From Alkalicoccobacillus murimartini (lineage in GTDB: Bacteria > Bacillota > Bacilli > Bacillales > Bacillaceae_D), in NCBI RefSeq assembly GCF_030813245.1, contig NZ_JAUSUA010000001.1:868001-932000 (forward strand): 64,000 bases of DNA, written 5' to 3'. Position 1 is the stretch's first letter; each line of letters starts with the position of its first letter. Positions 7,591 through 15,920 of the stretch are shown in pieces. The notes beneath the pieces were generated by a model. It saw only the letters and a list, made by a program, of their open reading frames with translations, ran no database searches and had not been told where the DNA came from. Position numbers and translations under genes: made by a program.

Positions 7591-8262
7591 ATGAAACAAC
7601 AAAAACATGTACTCGTTATTTTCCCTCATCCAGATGATGAAGCCTTTGGCGTATCAGGTACAATTTCAGCATACCGTGCAGCAGGTACACCCGTTACTTA
7701 TGCCTGCTTAACACTTGGTGAGATGGGACGAAATTTAGGCAATCCCCCTTTTGCAACAAGGGAGTCCCTACCGGAAATCAGAAAAAGTGAATTGCAACAA
7801 GCAGCTAAAGCAATGGATATTCAAGATTTGCGTATGATGGGCTTTCGTGACAAAACCATTGAATTTGAAGATGATTCAAAAATGAAACAGATGGTCTTAG
7901 ATTTAATTGAGGAACTTGACCCATCCCTAGTTATTACCTTTTATCCTGGATACTCTGTTCACCCTGATCATGAAGCCACTGCTCGAGCGGTTGTTTCGGC
8001 CTTTGAAGAACTTGAAACCGATAAGCGACCTGAATTATATTGCCTCGCTTTTTCAAATGGACATGAAGATGAAGTGGGCGCGCCAGATGTGATCCATGAT
8101 GTAAGTGCTTATGCTGAGCAAAAGAAAGATGCGATGCGCGCGCACTTATCCCAAACGGTTTGGATGCTTGCAGATATGGAGCCAAAATGGGAAGCAGGTG
8201 TTCAAGAAGCCTTAGCCTGGTTAAACAACGAACGATTTTGGACCTACAAATTTAATGATTAA
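7591..8262 (+). CDS. bshB2: Bacillithiol biosynthesis deacetylase BshB2
   Basis: 223 residues of the LmbE/PIG-L-type zinc deacetylase family. The metal and catalytic motif PHPDDE is at residues 12-17 and the second metal histidine motif HPDHEA near 127. BshB enzymes remove the acetyl group from GlcNAc-malate to give GlcN-malate, the second step of bacillithiol synthesis; BshB2 can also act on bacillithiol S-conjugates. Cytoplasmic. GATAGGAGCGG precedes the ATG. Second gene of the yojF-bshB2-ypcP unit. Confidence 0.92.
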   Translation: MKQQKHVLVIFPHPDDEAFGVSGTISAYRAAGTPVTYACLTLGEMGRNLGNPPFATRESLPEIRKSELQQAAKAMDIQDLRMMGFRDKTIEFEDDSKMKQMVLDLIEELDPSLVITFYPGYSVHPDHEATARAVVSAFEELETDKRPELYCLAFSNGHEDEVGAPDVIHDVSAYAEQKKDAMRAHLSQTVWMLADMEPKWEAGVQEALAWLNNERFWTYKFND

Positions 8263-8280
8263 ACAGACGGGGTGTACAGA

Positions 8281-9180
8281 TTGAATCAAGAACGTTCATT
8301 ACTATTAATAGATGGATTTAACCTTTTAAGCCGGGGATATTTTGCGACCGCCTACGGGAAAGATGAAGCGGATTTGCCAAAAACGGAGGATGGTCTTTAT
8401 ACAAATGGCCTCCGGGTCTTTTGGCAGAAGCTTTTTCAGCTGGTGACAAAACACCAGATCACTCACTTAGCCATTGCATGGGACGTGAAACGTGAGGAAA
8501 GTATCCGTAGACTAGAGTTTCCTGATTATAAAGCGACACGCGGAGAATTACCTGAACCGCTTATTCAACAATATCAAACCTGTTTAACGTTAATAGAAGA
8601 GCTTGGAATCAAAGAATTGACGACGCCTCCTTATGAGGCCGATGATGCCATTGGCGCGATTGCTGGCATATGGGAACAAGAAGAGTCAGGACCTTGCTAT
8701 ATCTACAGCAATGACAAGGATTTGCTTCAACTACTGAGTCCTCAAACCTCTCAAATTATTGCAAGTAAAAAAGGCGAAGAAACCTACACACTTGAGCACT
8801 TTAGGAGTGAGTATGGCATTGAACCAAGTCAGTGGCCTGATGTAAAAGCCTTATTAGGAGATAAAAGTGACAATATCCCAGGATGTGCTGGTATCGGTCC
8901 TAAAACGGGACTGCCTTTAATTCAACACTACGGGACCATTGAAGGAATCTATGAAAATATTGATGCACTCGAACCAGAATTCACTCGCTGTTTAAAGAAA
9001 CTGCACGCAGGCAAAGAAGCCACTCACGTAAGTAAGCAGCTCGCAACCATCATCTGTGAGATTGAAAGTTTAAAAGGAACACAATTTACAGAGTATGAGC
9101 TTCGTATCGATGCAGATACGGTGGCTACGGTCCTCAAGCCTTTTTCTATACGAACAAGCTTTCAGCAGCCCCTATTTTAA
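8281..9180 (+). CDS. ypcP: 5'-3' exonuclease (YpcP, PolI N-domain family)
   Basis: About 299 residues, resembling the N-terminal 5' nuclease domain of DNA polymerase I but free-standing. Seen: LLIDGFNLLSRGYFA, the acidic cluster PPYEADDAIG, YSNDKDLLQL and the helix-hairpin-helix LLGDKSDNIPGCAGIGPKTG. Such proteins act as flap nucleases removing primer RNA at Okazaki fragments. TTG 8281 is preferred: GGGGTG lies 6 bases before it, whereas GTG 8272 lies within that site. Third gene of the unit, 18 bases after bshB2. Confidence 0.88.
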   Translation: MNQERSLLLIDGFNLLSRGYFATAYGKDEADLPKTEDGLYTNGLRVFWQKLFQLVTKHQITHLAIAWDVKREESIRRLEFPDYKATRGELPEPLIQQYQTCLTLIEELGIKELTTPPYEADDAIGAIAGIWEQEESGPCYIYSNDKDLLQLLSPQTSQIIASKKGEETYTLEHFRSEYGIEPSQWPDVKALLGDKSDNIPGCAGIGPKTGLPLIQHYGTIEGIYENIDALEPEFTRCLKKLHAGKEATHVSKQLATIICEIESLKGTQFTEYELRIDADTVATVLKPFSIRTSFQQPLF

Positions 9181-9192
9181 AAGGGCTGCTTT

Positions 9193-9483
9193 TTAGCGTT
9201 CAGGAACCAGCTTTTTAAATGGCTCGTATAGAAAGCAGCTTAAAAAAATAAAGAGTGGCAAAACACCTAGGATCAATTGTTTAAAGAACAATGTGTTCAG
9301 TACCATTAAAATCAAGCCAGATACTAAGGTTACATATTGCGCAAGCAAAATTGGCAGTGCAACGACCTGTTCTCTCTGACAAGAAGGACAACGCACAGTT
9401 CGGTTCAGGATACCTTTAAATAATACCTTTCGATAAGGAACTACTATATGACAATGTACACACTCTCGATTAGATGTGCTCAA
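9193..9483 (-). CDS. cxxc_20_cxxc family membrane protein
   Basis: 96 residues beginning at TTG 9483 with GGGGGAG upstream. The N-terminus has two CxxC knuckles, Cys8/11 and Cys32/35, separated by exactly 20 residues, the signature of the Bacillus family named after this spacing; they probably bind zinc. Two membrane segments follow at about 43-61 and 66-85. Function unknown. Convergent with ypcP. Confidence 0.75.
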   Translation of the reverse strand: MSTSNRECVHCHIVVPYRKVLFKGILNRTVRCPSCQREQVVALPILLAQYVTLVSGLILMVLNTLFFKQLILGVLPLFIFLSCFLYEPFKKLVPER

Positions 9484-9529
9484 TTAAACTCCCCCAATAT
9501 GTGTTTCAAATCCAATTATAGCAAACTAC

Positions 9530-9558
9530 TTGATTTCAGTCCTGTAGTCTTTTATAAT
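9530..9558 (+). promoter_or_regulatory. Sigma-A promoter
   Basis: TTGATT (9530-9535), 17 bases, TATAAT (9553-9558), about 40 bases before the GTG at 9600. Confidence 0.75.
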
Positions 9559-9599
9559 ACTAAAATTGTGAGCGGATTATTTTGTAAGGGAGTGATTGG

Positions 9600-10109
9600 G
9601 TGCCTGCACTGGAACACCGGACGAAAGAGGCAGAATATGTTTGGCCTGAGCAGACAATCAGCGAAAGTGATTATGAACTGATTCGGATGCAACAGAACCT
9701 AAAAGAAATTGCCAAAGATCATAAGGTGCTCGGAATTGAGCAGACAAAAGAAGAAAAATGGGTGATTGTGTCTCAAATAGATGATGGTCATACTTGTCAA
9801 ATTATGATTAATACCTGCACAACTTCCTATCAAGGACATTGGGAATTTGCGATTCAAGCAGAGTATTATGACTCCTATTCTCTTCACATAGATGATATCA
9901 AAGGAGAGGAAAATAGAGGATTTGGCAGCATCTGCATGCAGTACCTAAAAGAGCATGCAACCCGCCAAAACATTCAAAACATCACAGGGGACCTAGCCAA
10001 ACGAGATTGGCAACATCTGGATAGACTCATCTATTTTTATAGAAAGCATGAATTTGAGATTGACGTTAATCACGATCAATACTGCGGTTCTGTCGTAACA
10101 ACCGTTTAA
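9600..10109 (+). CDS. GNAT-like acetyltransferase, divergent
   Basis: 169 residues from GTG 9600 (AAGGGAGTG eight bases upstream). The C-terminal part carries NRGFGSICMQYLKEHA, where RGFGS corresponds to the acetyl-CoA pyrophosphate loop of GNAT enzymes, and DRLIYFYRKHEFEI, the usual last helix and strand. The N-terminal half is less typical and begins with a charged helix. Substrate unknown; other proteins of this type are often annotated only as hypothetical. Single gene between a good promoter and a good terminator. Confidence 0.6.
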   Translation: MPALEHRTKEAEYVWPEQTISESDYELIRMQQNLKEIAKDHKVLGIEQTKEEKWVIVSQIDDGHTCQIMINTCTTSYQGHWEFAIQAEYYDSYSLHIDDIKGEENRGFGSICMQYLKEHATRQNIQNITGDLAKRDWQHLDRLIYFYRKHEFEIDVNHDQYCGSVVTTV

Positions 10110-10113
10110 CAAG

Positions 10114-10138
10114 AAAAAGAAGGGTGCTCCTTCTTTTT
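10114..10138 (+). terminator. Terminator after the GNAT-like gene
   Basis: AAAAAGAAGG (10114-10123), loop GTGCT, CCTTCTTTTT (10129-10138). Perfect 10-base stem ending in T. Confidence 0.9.
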
Positions 10139-10229
10139 TATTTATGTATATGGATTGAGATACATCTCTAAACATTGAGGCTACTTCGCTGGTTAATCCG
10201 TCTCTTCTTATGTAAGATTCATGTTCCCA

Positions 10230-10665
10230 CTCGTTAGACTCCCTCTTTGCATATTAGATTCAGCTTTTACCACGTTACCCCTTCTCTTCACACGTTAGAT
10301 TCAGCTTTTCCCACGTTACTCCTTCTCTTCACACGTTAGACTCAGCTTTTCCCACGTTACTCTTTCTCTTCGCACGTTAGATTCAGTTTTTCCCACGTTA
10401 CCCCTTCTCTTCGCACGTTAGATTCAGCTTTTCCCACGTTACTCTTTCTCTTCGCACGTTAGATTCAGTTTTTCCCACGTTACCTCTTCTCTTCGCACGT
10501 TAGATTCAGCTTTTCCCACGTTACCCCTTTTCTTCGCACGTTAGATTCAGTTTTTCCCACGTTACCCCTTCTCTTCGCACGTTAGATTCAGCTTTTCCCA
10601 CGTTACTCCTTCTCTTCGCACGTTAGATACAGAATTCCGCTCATTAGACCTTATCTTCACTCGTT
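10230..10665. repeat. 41-bp tandem repeat, about nine units
   Basis: Units start at 10252, 10293, 10334, 10375, 10416, 10457, 10498, 10539 and 10580, with a decayed tenth at 10621; every spacing is exactly 41. Each unit is itself two related halves that both open with CGTTA: CGTTAGATTCAGCTTTTCCC (plus A) and CGTTACTCCTTCTCTTCGCA. Units differ by single bases (mostly C/T). The flanks 10190-10250 and 10625-10680 hold older, degenerate CGTTAG or CATTAG halves. 41 is not a multiple of 3 and the frames are closed, so it is not coding. Confidence 0.95.
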
Positions 10666-10699
10666 AGCCCCCGCTTTCCCCTCGCCACCGCCCACATCT

Positions 10700-10795
10700 C
10701 TAAAAAGCTATTGCCGTTGCGAACATACCTGCTAGGACGACCATACTTGTTATCATTAACCATCTTTCTTCCTTTGTTTGTCTGCTTCCATTCAT
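10700..10795 (-). CDS. Very short single-span membrane protein
   Basis: 31 residues: a charged start (MNGSRQTKEERW) and one hydrophobic helix to the C-terminus (MVVLAGMFATAIAF). AAGGGG is 9 bases before ATG 10795. A longer frame on the same strand overlaps it but reads less like protein. A 6-base inverted repeat (CTTGGT/ACCAAG, 10814-10829) lies upstream. No family recognised; the neighbour at 10945 is of similar type and is divergent. Confidence 0.5.
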   Translation of the reverse strand: MNGSRQTKEERWLMITSMVVLAGMFATAIAF

Positions 10796-10944
10796 TATGC
10801 ATACCCCTTGTCCACTTGGTTTTTACCAAGATACGCGGGGGATGGTGAATTCAGAACAATTTTTTTGAGATGAATGAAGCATAAAATGGAAGGCGATGGA
10901 AAACCTATCCTACATACTATTTTTTACTTTGGGGGTTGGATGAC

Positions 10945-11067
10945 GTGGATTGGTTTAGGATGGTACAGCATTTTTGTTCGATCATGGCTTTTGTTTGTTT
11001 GATTTTAGTGTATGTGAAAATGGCACGTGAGTCTCGAAAGAAACATGCACATAAAAAAGACAGCTAA
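10945..11067 (+). CDS. Very short single-span membrane protein
   Basis: 40 residues from GTG 10945, preceded by GGGGG eight bases upstream. One hydrophobic helix (about residues 10-26, IMAFVCLILVYVKMA) and a strongly basic cytoplasmic-type tail (RESRKKHAHKKDS). It ends inside a perfect bidirectional terminator, which supports a real transcript. Unknown function. Confidence 0.6.
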   Translation: MDWFRMVQHFCSIMAFVCLILVYVKMARESRKKHAHKKDS

Positions 11068-11082
11068 ATAGCTGTCTTTTGG
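11053..11082. terminator. Bidirectional terminator
   Basis: AAAAGACAGCTA (11055-11066) and TAGCTGTCTTTT (11069-11080) form a perfect 12-base stem with T runs in both directions, between the short gene at 10945 and ytxJ. Confidence 0.9.
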
Positions 11083-11087
11083 TGTTA

Positions 11088-11429
11088 TTATAAAGCTTTT
11101 TCAATGCTTTCTTGTGTAATGTTCCAATGGGATTCTGTCCATTTTACTTCTCCGTTTTGAAGTAAAAAGATTTGTGGGGATTTGTGTACGACTGCCAGAT
11201 CTTCAGCAATTTGATTTGATACAGGACGTGATTCAATCACTTTTACAAAAGCAGTTGTTAGTTGTTGTCCTTTTTCTGTTTCTATAAACGCCTGGAATTG
11301 CTTATAGGCATCTGCACTGATTGGGCACGATGTACTATGTTTAAATAGTAAAACTGGTTTTTCTGAAGTGGCTGATTCGTGAAGTTCTTTCCACTCTTGT
11401 TCGGTTGTTAGCTCTTGTAATTCTGCCAT
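11088..11429 (-). CDS. ytxJ: Bacilliredoxin-like protein YtxJ
   Basis: 113 residues from ATG 11429, which follows TTAAGGAGGCGG; upstream in-frame codons lack such a site. Thioredoxin-fold protein of the DUF2847 group with a single active-site cysteine, Cys35 in STSCPIS, and a cis-proline segment (HKSPQIFLL). Members are monothiol proteins thought to remove bacillithiol from oxidised proteins. It fits with bshB2 elsewhere in the window. Confidence 0.9.
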   Translation of the reverse strand: MAELQELTTEQEWKELHESATSEKPVLLFKHSTSCPISADAYKQFQAFIETEKGQQLTTAFVKVIESRPVSNQIAEDLAVVHKSPQIFLLQNGEVKWTESHWNITQESIEKAL

Positions 11430-11501
11430 AAAGACCGCCTCCTTAAGTATGTATCGTTGACTATACCGTTTTCCTATCAAAGATTCAATCAATCGGCTTA
11501 C

Positions 11502-12344
11502 TTAGTCTGTATAATACATTAAAGCAATCGCACCTGGGCCTGTATGAGTGCTAATAATAGGCGATGTGATATTGATCGCATGAGGAAAATTCCCTGCGAT
11601 TGATTTTAAAGAATCCAACAATCGATGAGCAAGGCCCTCCGCCTCGATATGGCTGATGCTTACTTTCTTGACTGATTTGCCTTTTGTCGCCTTGGCAAAA
11701 CCGTCCGTTAAATATTCAATGACCTGTTTATGGGTCCTCATATTTTTGATTGGTGTATACTCTCCATTATCCAGAGAGGCAAGTGGCTTTACCTTAAGCA
11801 ATGAACCAAGTAAGGCTTTCCCTTTACCAATACGTCCACCCTTCACAAGATAATCAAGAGTATCGACCATAATGAAGAGATGAGATTGATCTCTCACTTC
11901 TTGCATACGAGTAAGGATCGCTCCCATTGTCGCTCCATCCTTCGCCATTTGAGCTGCTTCTTCGACTTGGAAGGCAAGAGCTCCTGAAATAAATTCTGAG
12001 TCGATGACAAGGACGTTGGCATCTGATTGGCTGGCAGCAAGCTCAGCAGATCTGAATGTCCCGCTCATTTTGGCAGTCATATGAATGGAAAGAATCTCTA
12101 CTTCAGGATCTTCTCCCTTTAATTGATCATAGAGTTCTTGAAACGAACCAACTGATGGCTGGGAGCTCTTAGGAACATCATTTGAAATCGCAAGTAAATC
12201 TACAAATTCCTCTGGGCTTAAATCCACGCCATCCAAATAGCTTTCTCCATTTGCTTGAATCGTTAGAGGTACAACATGTATATCTAATTTTTTTAACATT
12301 TCCTCTGGTAAGTCACACGTTGAATCGGTTACAATTTTGATCAT
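11502..12344 (-). CDS. DegV family fatty-acid-binding protein (FakB type)
   Basis: 280 residues from ATG 12344 (AAGGAGAATAG upstream). Begins MIKIVTDSTCDLP, the nearly invariant start of DegV proteins, with the later segments LSIHMTAKMSGTFRSA and VKGGRIGKG. DegV/FakB proteins hold one fatty acid and hand it to the kinase FakA for activation to acyl phosphate. No fakA is in the window. The promoter carries a possible FapR operator, which would tie this gene to lipid homeostasis. Confidence 0.88.
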   Translation of the reverse strand: MIKIVTDSTCDLPEEMLKKLDIHVVPLTIQANGESYLDGVDLSPEEFVDLLAISNDVPKSSQPSVGSFQELYDQLKGEDPEVEILSIHMTAKMSGTFRSAELAASQSDANVLVIDSEFISGALAFQVEEAAQMAKDGATMGAILTRMQEVRDQSHLFIMVDTLDYLVKGGRIGKGKALLGSLLKVKPLASLDNGEYTPIKNMRTHKQVIEYLTDGFAKATKGKSVKKVSISHIEAEGLAHRLLDSLKSIAGNFPHAINITSPIISTHTGPGAIALMYYTD

Positions 12345-12379
12345 CACTATTCTCCTTGGATTGAAAAAGACATTCAAAA

Positions 12380-12423
12380 GCCTGAATATCAGGCAGATCA
12401 TACTGCAATGCTGACATTCAGGC
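12380..12423 (-). terminator. Long hairpin between recQ and degV
   Basis: Minus strand: GCCTGAATGTCAG and CTGATATTCAGGC pair over 13 bases with one G-U, loop of 18, then TTTTGAATGTCTTTTT. The inner GCCTGA/TCAGGC can form an alternative short hairpin. It may end recQ transcripts. It also falls at the start of the predicted degV transcript, so it could be a leader attenuator; the sequence does not decide. Confidence 0.5.
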
Positions 12424-12430
12424 TATAATA

Positions 12431-12459
12431 AGTATAACATCTCATTACCTAGTACTAAA
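12431..12459 (-). promoter_or_regulatory. degV promoter with FapR-like operator
   Basis: Minus strand TTTAGT (12454-12459), 17 bases, TATACT (12431-12436). The spacer and -35 hold TTAGTACTAGGTAATGA (12442-12458): a perfect TTAGTAC half and a 5/7 match in the second half of the FapR-type inverted repeat. FapR represses lipid-synthesis genes and responds to malonyl-CoA. Confidence 0.4.
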
Positions 12460-12485
12460 GTAAAACAATTGACAAAACAATGAAT

Positions 12486-14603
12486 TTATTTGCCGATGAC
12501 AAAACGAATTTCATCGTAGGTGTATTCTTCTGGTAATTCTTCTTTAATAGGACGAAGAAAATCAGACCCAACTCGTTCAGCAGTCTTTAAAATTATTTCT
12601 CGTTTCTCTGGTGGAACTAATTCAGCCAGTTTTAGGTCGGTTCCTTCTGACTCAGCACGAATTAAATGATTCACAATGGTTCGCTCAGATAATTCCCGCT
12701 GTTGGACAAGCTCTGAAATCGTTGCGCCCTCTTTAAACAATTGGGCTGTCTCTAGATGATTTCCTTTTGACGAAGTTGATTTTGATGCTGTAGGTTTTAG
12801 TGTAATATCAACGTCTGGTTTTTGGTCCTTAAATTGTTTAAGTACGTCAATAAAAGCTGCACCATATTTTAGTTTCTTTTGTTCACCAACGCCACTAATA
12901 GCCCCAAACTCATCCTCTGTCACAGGAATGTATTTGCTCATTTCCCTTAAGGTTTTATCAGAGAACACCATATAAGGCGGAATACCTGCTTCTGCAGATA
13001 GATTCTTCCGCAGATCCCGAAGTTTTGTAAAGACTTCATCTTGTTCTTCAGGTTCCTCTGCTTCCGGCACGAGACGTCTCATTACCTGTTCTTCACCCAT
13101 TAATACTCGGATAGCTGATTCATTGAGTTGCAAAGTAGGAAACTCTGAATTGGTTCTACCTATATACTCTTCTGCTACTAAATAATCAATGAAAGCTTGT
13201 ACAGATTTTAACGTTTGGTCTTTTAGTAGCCCGTATGTTGGAAGTTGATCTAGGTTAAACTGCTTAATTTTTTGATTAGAAGAACCTGTAAGCACTTGGG
13301 CAATCATCATTTTTCCGTATCGTTCACGCGTACGCTTTACACATGAAAAAACCATTTGCGCTTCCTTTGTACAATCCTGCTTCTCACCATCTTGTAAGCA
13401 ATTGCTACACCTTCCACAAGGCTCGCCACCTTCTTCTCCAAAATAACGAAGAATCATCAGTTGTAAACAACTTTCTGTGTGGCAATAGGAAATCATTTTC
13501 TGCAGTTTAGAGAACTCATTCTGCTTATATTCTTCTGCTGCTTCAGACTGTTCAATAAAAAATTGTTGCGTTCGAATATCCTGTCCACCAAATAGCAGAA
13601 CACATTCGCCTTTTTCTCCGTCTCGCCCTGCACGTCCTGCTTCCTGGTAATAGGCTTCAATGTTTTTCGGCAAATTATAATGCAGAACATAACGAACATT
13701 GGATTTGTTTATGCCCATTCCAAATGCATTCGTGGCAATCATCACTTCCACTCGATCATAGAGAAAGTCATCTTGACTTGATGCTCTTTGTCTATCCGTC
13801 ATACCGCCGTGGTAAATTCCAGGTTTTCGATTCTTTTTTACTAGAAAGCTTGCAAGCTGTTCTGCCTCTTTTCGAGTGGATACGTAAATAATGCCCGGAC
13901 TTCCTTGATGACGCTCTGTATAACGCGTCACATAAGCACGCTTATCTACTCCCTTTACCACTTGAAAATGAAGATTACTGCGCGCAAATCCAGTCACTAC
14001 CGTTTGATCATCTTGAATGGATAGATGCGTCTGTAGATCTTTCTGAACATCTTTTGTAGCTGTGGCTGTTAAGGCCAAAACGACTGGTCGAGTTGGCAAG
14101 CCATTCAACCAAGATGCGATCTTCATATAACTTGGTCTGAAATCATGTCCCCATTGCGACATACAATGCGCTTCGTCCACAGCAACCATTGAAACAGTAA
14201 TGGAAGCCAGTAGATTTTGAAAAGATGGGTTTTCCAAGCGTTCAGGAGCTACATATATAAGTTTATAGCGATTGCTTCGAATGCCTTGAAGACGCTCCTG
14301 CTCTTCTTGGGGAGAGAGAGTACTATTAATATAGGTTGATTCGACTCCCACTTCTTTTAGCGCATCTACCTGATCTTTCATTAATGAGATCAATGGAGAA
14401 ATAACCAACGCCGTTCCTTCAAGCATCATTGCTGGAATCTGATAGCAGATGGATTTCCCTCCACCGGTAGGCATAATTGCGAGAGAATCCTCTCCAGCTA
14501 GAACCTGATCTATGACTTTTTGTTGCCCTGGCCGAAATTGATCATAGCCAAACGTTTGCTGCAGGAAGCTGCGGGCACCCTCCTGCGTATAAGGTGATGA
14601 CAA
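12486..14603 (-). CDS. recQ: ATP-dependent DNA helicase RecQ
   Basis: 705 residues, the long RecQ form. In order: helicase core with Walker A MPTGGGKS (44-51) and [15 protein letters not shown] (about 140); second RecA-like lobe with [11 protein letters not shown]; zinc-binding cysteines (CGRCSNC); winged helix; HRDC domain near 525-600; and a C-terminal helix-turn-helix of the HTH_40 type ([20 protein letters not shown]). It unwinds DNA 3'-5' in fork rescue and recombination. Start TTG 14603 with AAAGGGGAT upstream. The promoter contains a LexA box. Confidence 0.93.
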   Translation of the reverse strand: MSSPYTQEGARSFLQQTFGYDQFRPGQQKVIDQVLAGEDSLAIMPTGGGKSICYQIPAMMLEGTALVISPLISLMKDQVDALKEVGVESTYINSTLSPQEEQERLQGIRSNRYKLIYVAPERLENPSFQNLLASITVSMVAVDEAHCMSQWGHDFRPSYMKIASWLNGLPTRPVVLALTATATKDVQKDLQTHLSIQDDQTVVTGFARSNLHFQVVKGVDKRAYVTRYTERHQGSPGIIYVSTRKEAEQLASFLVKKNRKPGIYHGGMTDRQRASSQDDFLYDRVEVMIATNAFGMGINKSNVRYVLHYNLPKNIEAYYQEAGRAGRDGEKGECVLLFGGQDIRTQQFFIEQSEAAEEYKQNEFSKLQKMISYCHTESCLQLMILRYFGEEGGEPCGRCSNCLQDGEKQDCTKEAQMVFSCVKRTRERYGKMMIAQVLTGSSNQKIKQFNLDQLPTYGLLKDQTLKSVQAFIDYLVAEEYIGRTNSEFPTLQLNESAIRVLMGEEQVMRRLVPEAEEPEEQDEVFTKLRDLRKNLSAEAGIPPYMVFSDKTLREMSKYIPVTEDEFGAISGVGEQKKLKYGAAFIDVLKQFKDQKPDVDITLKPTASKSTSSKGNHLETAQLFKEGATISELVQQRELSERTIVNHLIRAESEGTDLKLAELVPPEKREIILKTAERVGSDFLRPIKEELPEEYTYDEIRFVIGK

Positions 14604-14631
14604 AAGCAGTATCCCCTTTCTTTTTCTCTAT

Positions 14632-14660
14632 AGTATAGAACAAACGTTCGTAATATTCAA
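14632..14660 (-). promoter_or_regulatory. recQ promoter containing a LexA (SOS) box
   Basis: Minus strand TTGAAT (14655-14660), 17 bases, TATACT (14632-14637). The spacer holds CGAACGTTTGTTC (14638-14650), matching the Gram-positive LexA/DinR consensus CGAAC-N4-GTTCG, with the final G replaced by T. It abuts the -10, a normal place for repression. Confidence 0.7.
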
Positions 14661-14663
14661 ACT

Positions 14664-15731
14664 TTATTCTAATTCAACTTCTAACAGTTTATCATCTGTA
14701 TCGTCTGGATTTCCACGACCATCTGTGTTATTTGTTAAAATATATAGCTTATCATCATCAACATATACATCACGGATGCGCCCAAAGTCTTCTACAAAAG
14801 TCTCTAATTCCTCGATGTCAGAATCAAAATGATAAACAGCCTCCCCGCGAAGTCCTGCCATATATAGATCATTTTCATGTGCTGTTAATCCAGACGGAGC
14901 CCATGTATCATCACCTGAATGAATAACTGGAGCTACCGTATCCTCAGACGTTTCATCTCCTTCGTAATTTGGCCACCCGTAATTTTCACCTGGCTCAATT
15001 AAATTAATCTCATCTAATGCCGTTTGCCCATGTTCTGAGCTGTACATGGTCCCATCTTCAATCCAAGCAAGACCCTGTGGGTTACGATGTCCATAGGACC
15101 ACACATAAGAGTCTTCCATTGGCATATCATCTGCATAGGTTCCATCTAGATTCATCTTTAGAATCTTACCTGCTAAATTATCAACGTCTTGCGACCACTC
15201 TGGTTCTTCAGCGTCACCCGTTGTCACATACAGTTCGTCTTCAAATATGGCTAACCTACCTCCATTATGTGTAGGGGCACCAGGAATGCCGCTTAGGAGC
15301 TCTTCCTCTTCTATCCACTCATTTCCGTCTCTCACTACTTGAATGACTCGATTTGAAAGTCCTTCACTTGTTTCATAGGTATGATAAATATATGCCTGTT
15401 GGTTCGACTCAAAATCAGGGTGAAGAACAAAACCTAATAAACCAGATTCAGCTTGCTGTACAACTTCTTCATTTATTTGCAACGATTGGTCTGTCACGTC
15501 TCCATCTTCAATGGCTACTAAGCTTCCATCTCTTTCTGTAAGTAACCATTCATTATTATTTCGTTGCATGGACCACGGTGACTGTAATGAATCAGCTATA
15601 ATATTTATTTCACCGTCTCCTTCTGCTCCATTGTCCACATTATTTACAGTACCATTATTTTCTTCTCCTGTTTCCATCCCACACGCTGACAGCATGCCAG
15701 CCGAAAGTCCAAATATCATTATTTTTCTCAT
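14664..15731 (-). CDS. Sugar dehydrogenase-like (GSDH/YliI) lipoprotein
   Basis: 355 residues. Signal peptide with lipobox SAC, Cys17, then an acidic Asn/Gly linker and a six-bladed propeller of the soluble PQQ-glucose/sorbosone dehydrogenase family. Family segments are visible: AESGLLGFVLHPDF, THNGGRLAIF, YGHRNPQGLAW, SSEHGQTALDEIN and GENYGWPNY. The protein would be tethered outside the membrane. Bacillus homologues rarely have PQQ synthesis genes, so whether it is an active dehydrogenase is uncertain. AGGAGGGG precedes the ATG. Very acidic surface. Confidence 0.85.
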   Translation of the reverse strand: MRKIMIFGLSAGMLSACGMETGEENNGTVNNVDNGAEGDGEINIIADSLQSPWSMQRNNNEWLLTERDGSLVAIEDGDVTDQSLQINEEVVQQAESGLLGFVLHPDFESNQQAYIYHTYETSEGLSNRVIQVVRDGNEWIEEEELLSGIPGAPTHNGGRLAIFEDELYVTTGDAEEPEWSQDVDNLAGKILKMNLDGTYADDMPMEDSYVWSYGHRNPQGLAWIEDGTMYSSEHGQTALDEINLIEPGENYGWPNYEGDETSEDTVAPVIHSGDDTWAPSGLTAHENDLYMAGLRGEAVYHFDSDIEELETFVEDFGRIRDVYVDDDKLYILTNNTDGRGNPDDTDDKLLEVELE

Positions 15732-15920
15732 CTCGATCCCCTCCTGTTCTGCCTATTACCTTCATCTAATGTAGGTAAACTCATTTCTTTTCAATTCCCT
15801 CCCTACAAAACATGGTTTGCCGTTTACATTGAGCTTTTAAGATTGTAGAATGGACAAGATGGGCGCAATTCGCATAATAAGCGTAACTTCGCTTGTAAAG
15901 ATAGATTGGAGGCTGTAAAT

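Noticed and set aside
10230-10665. CRISPR array
   Set aside because: The period is constant but there are no variable spacers: the whole 41-base unit repeats, and no cas gene is near.
10644-10829. 61-codon minus-strand frame beside the minisatellite
   Set aside because: It overlaps repeat sequence at its 3' end and reads poorly; the 31-codon frame at 10700-10795 in another register has a better ribosome binding site and a clean membrane helix.
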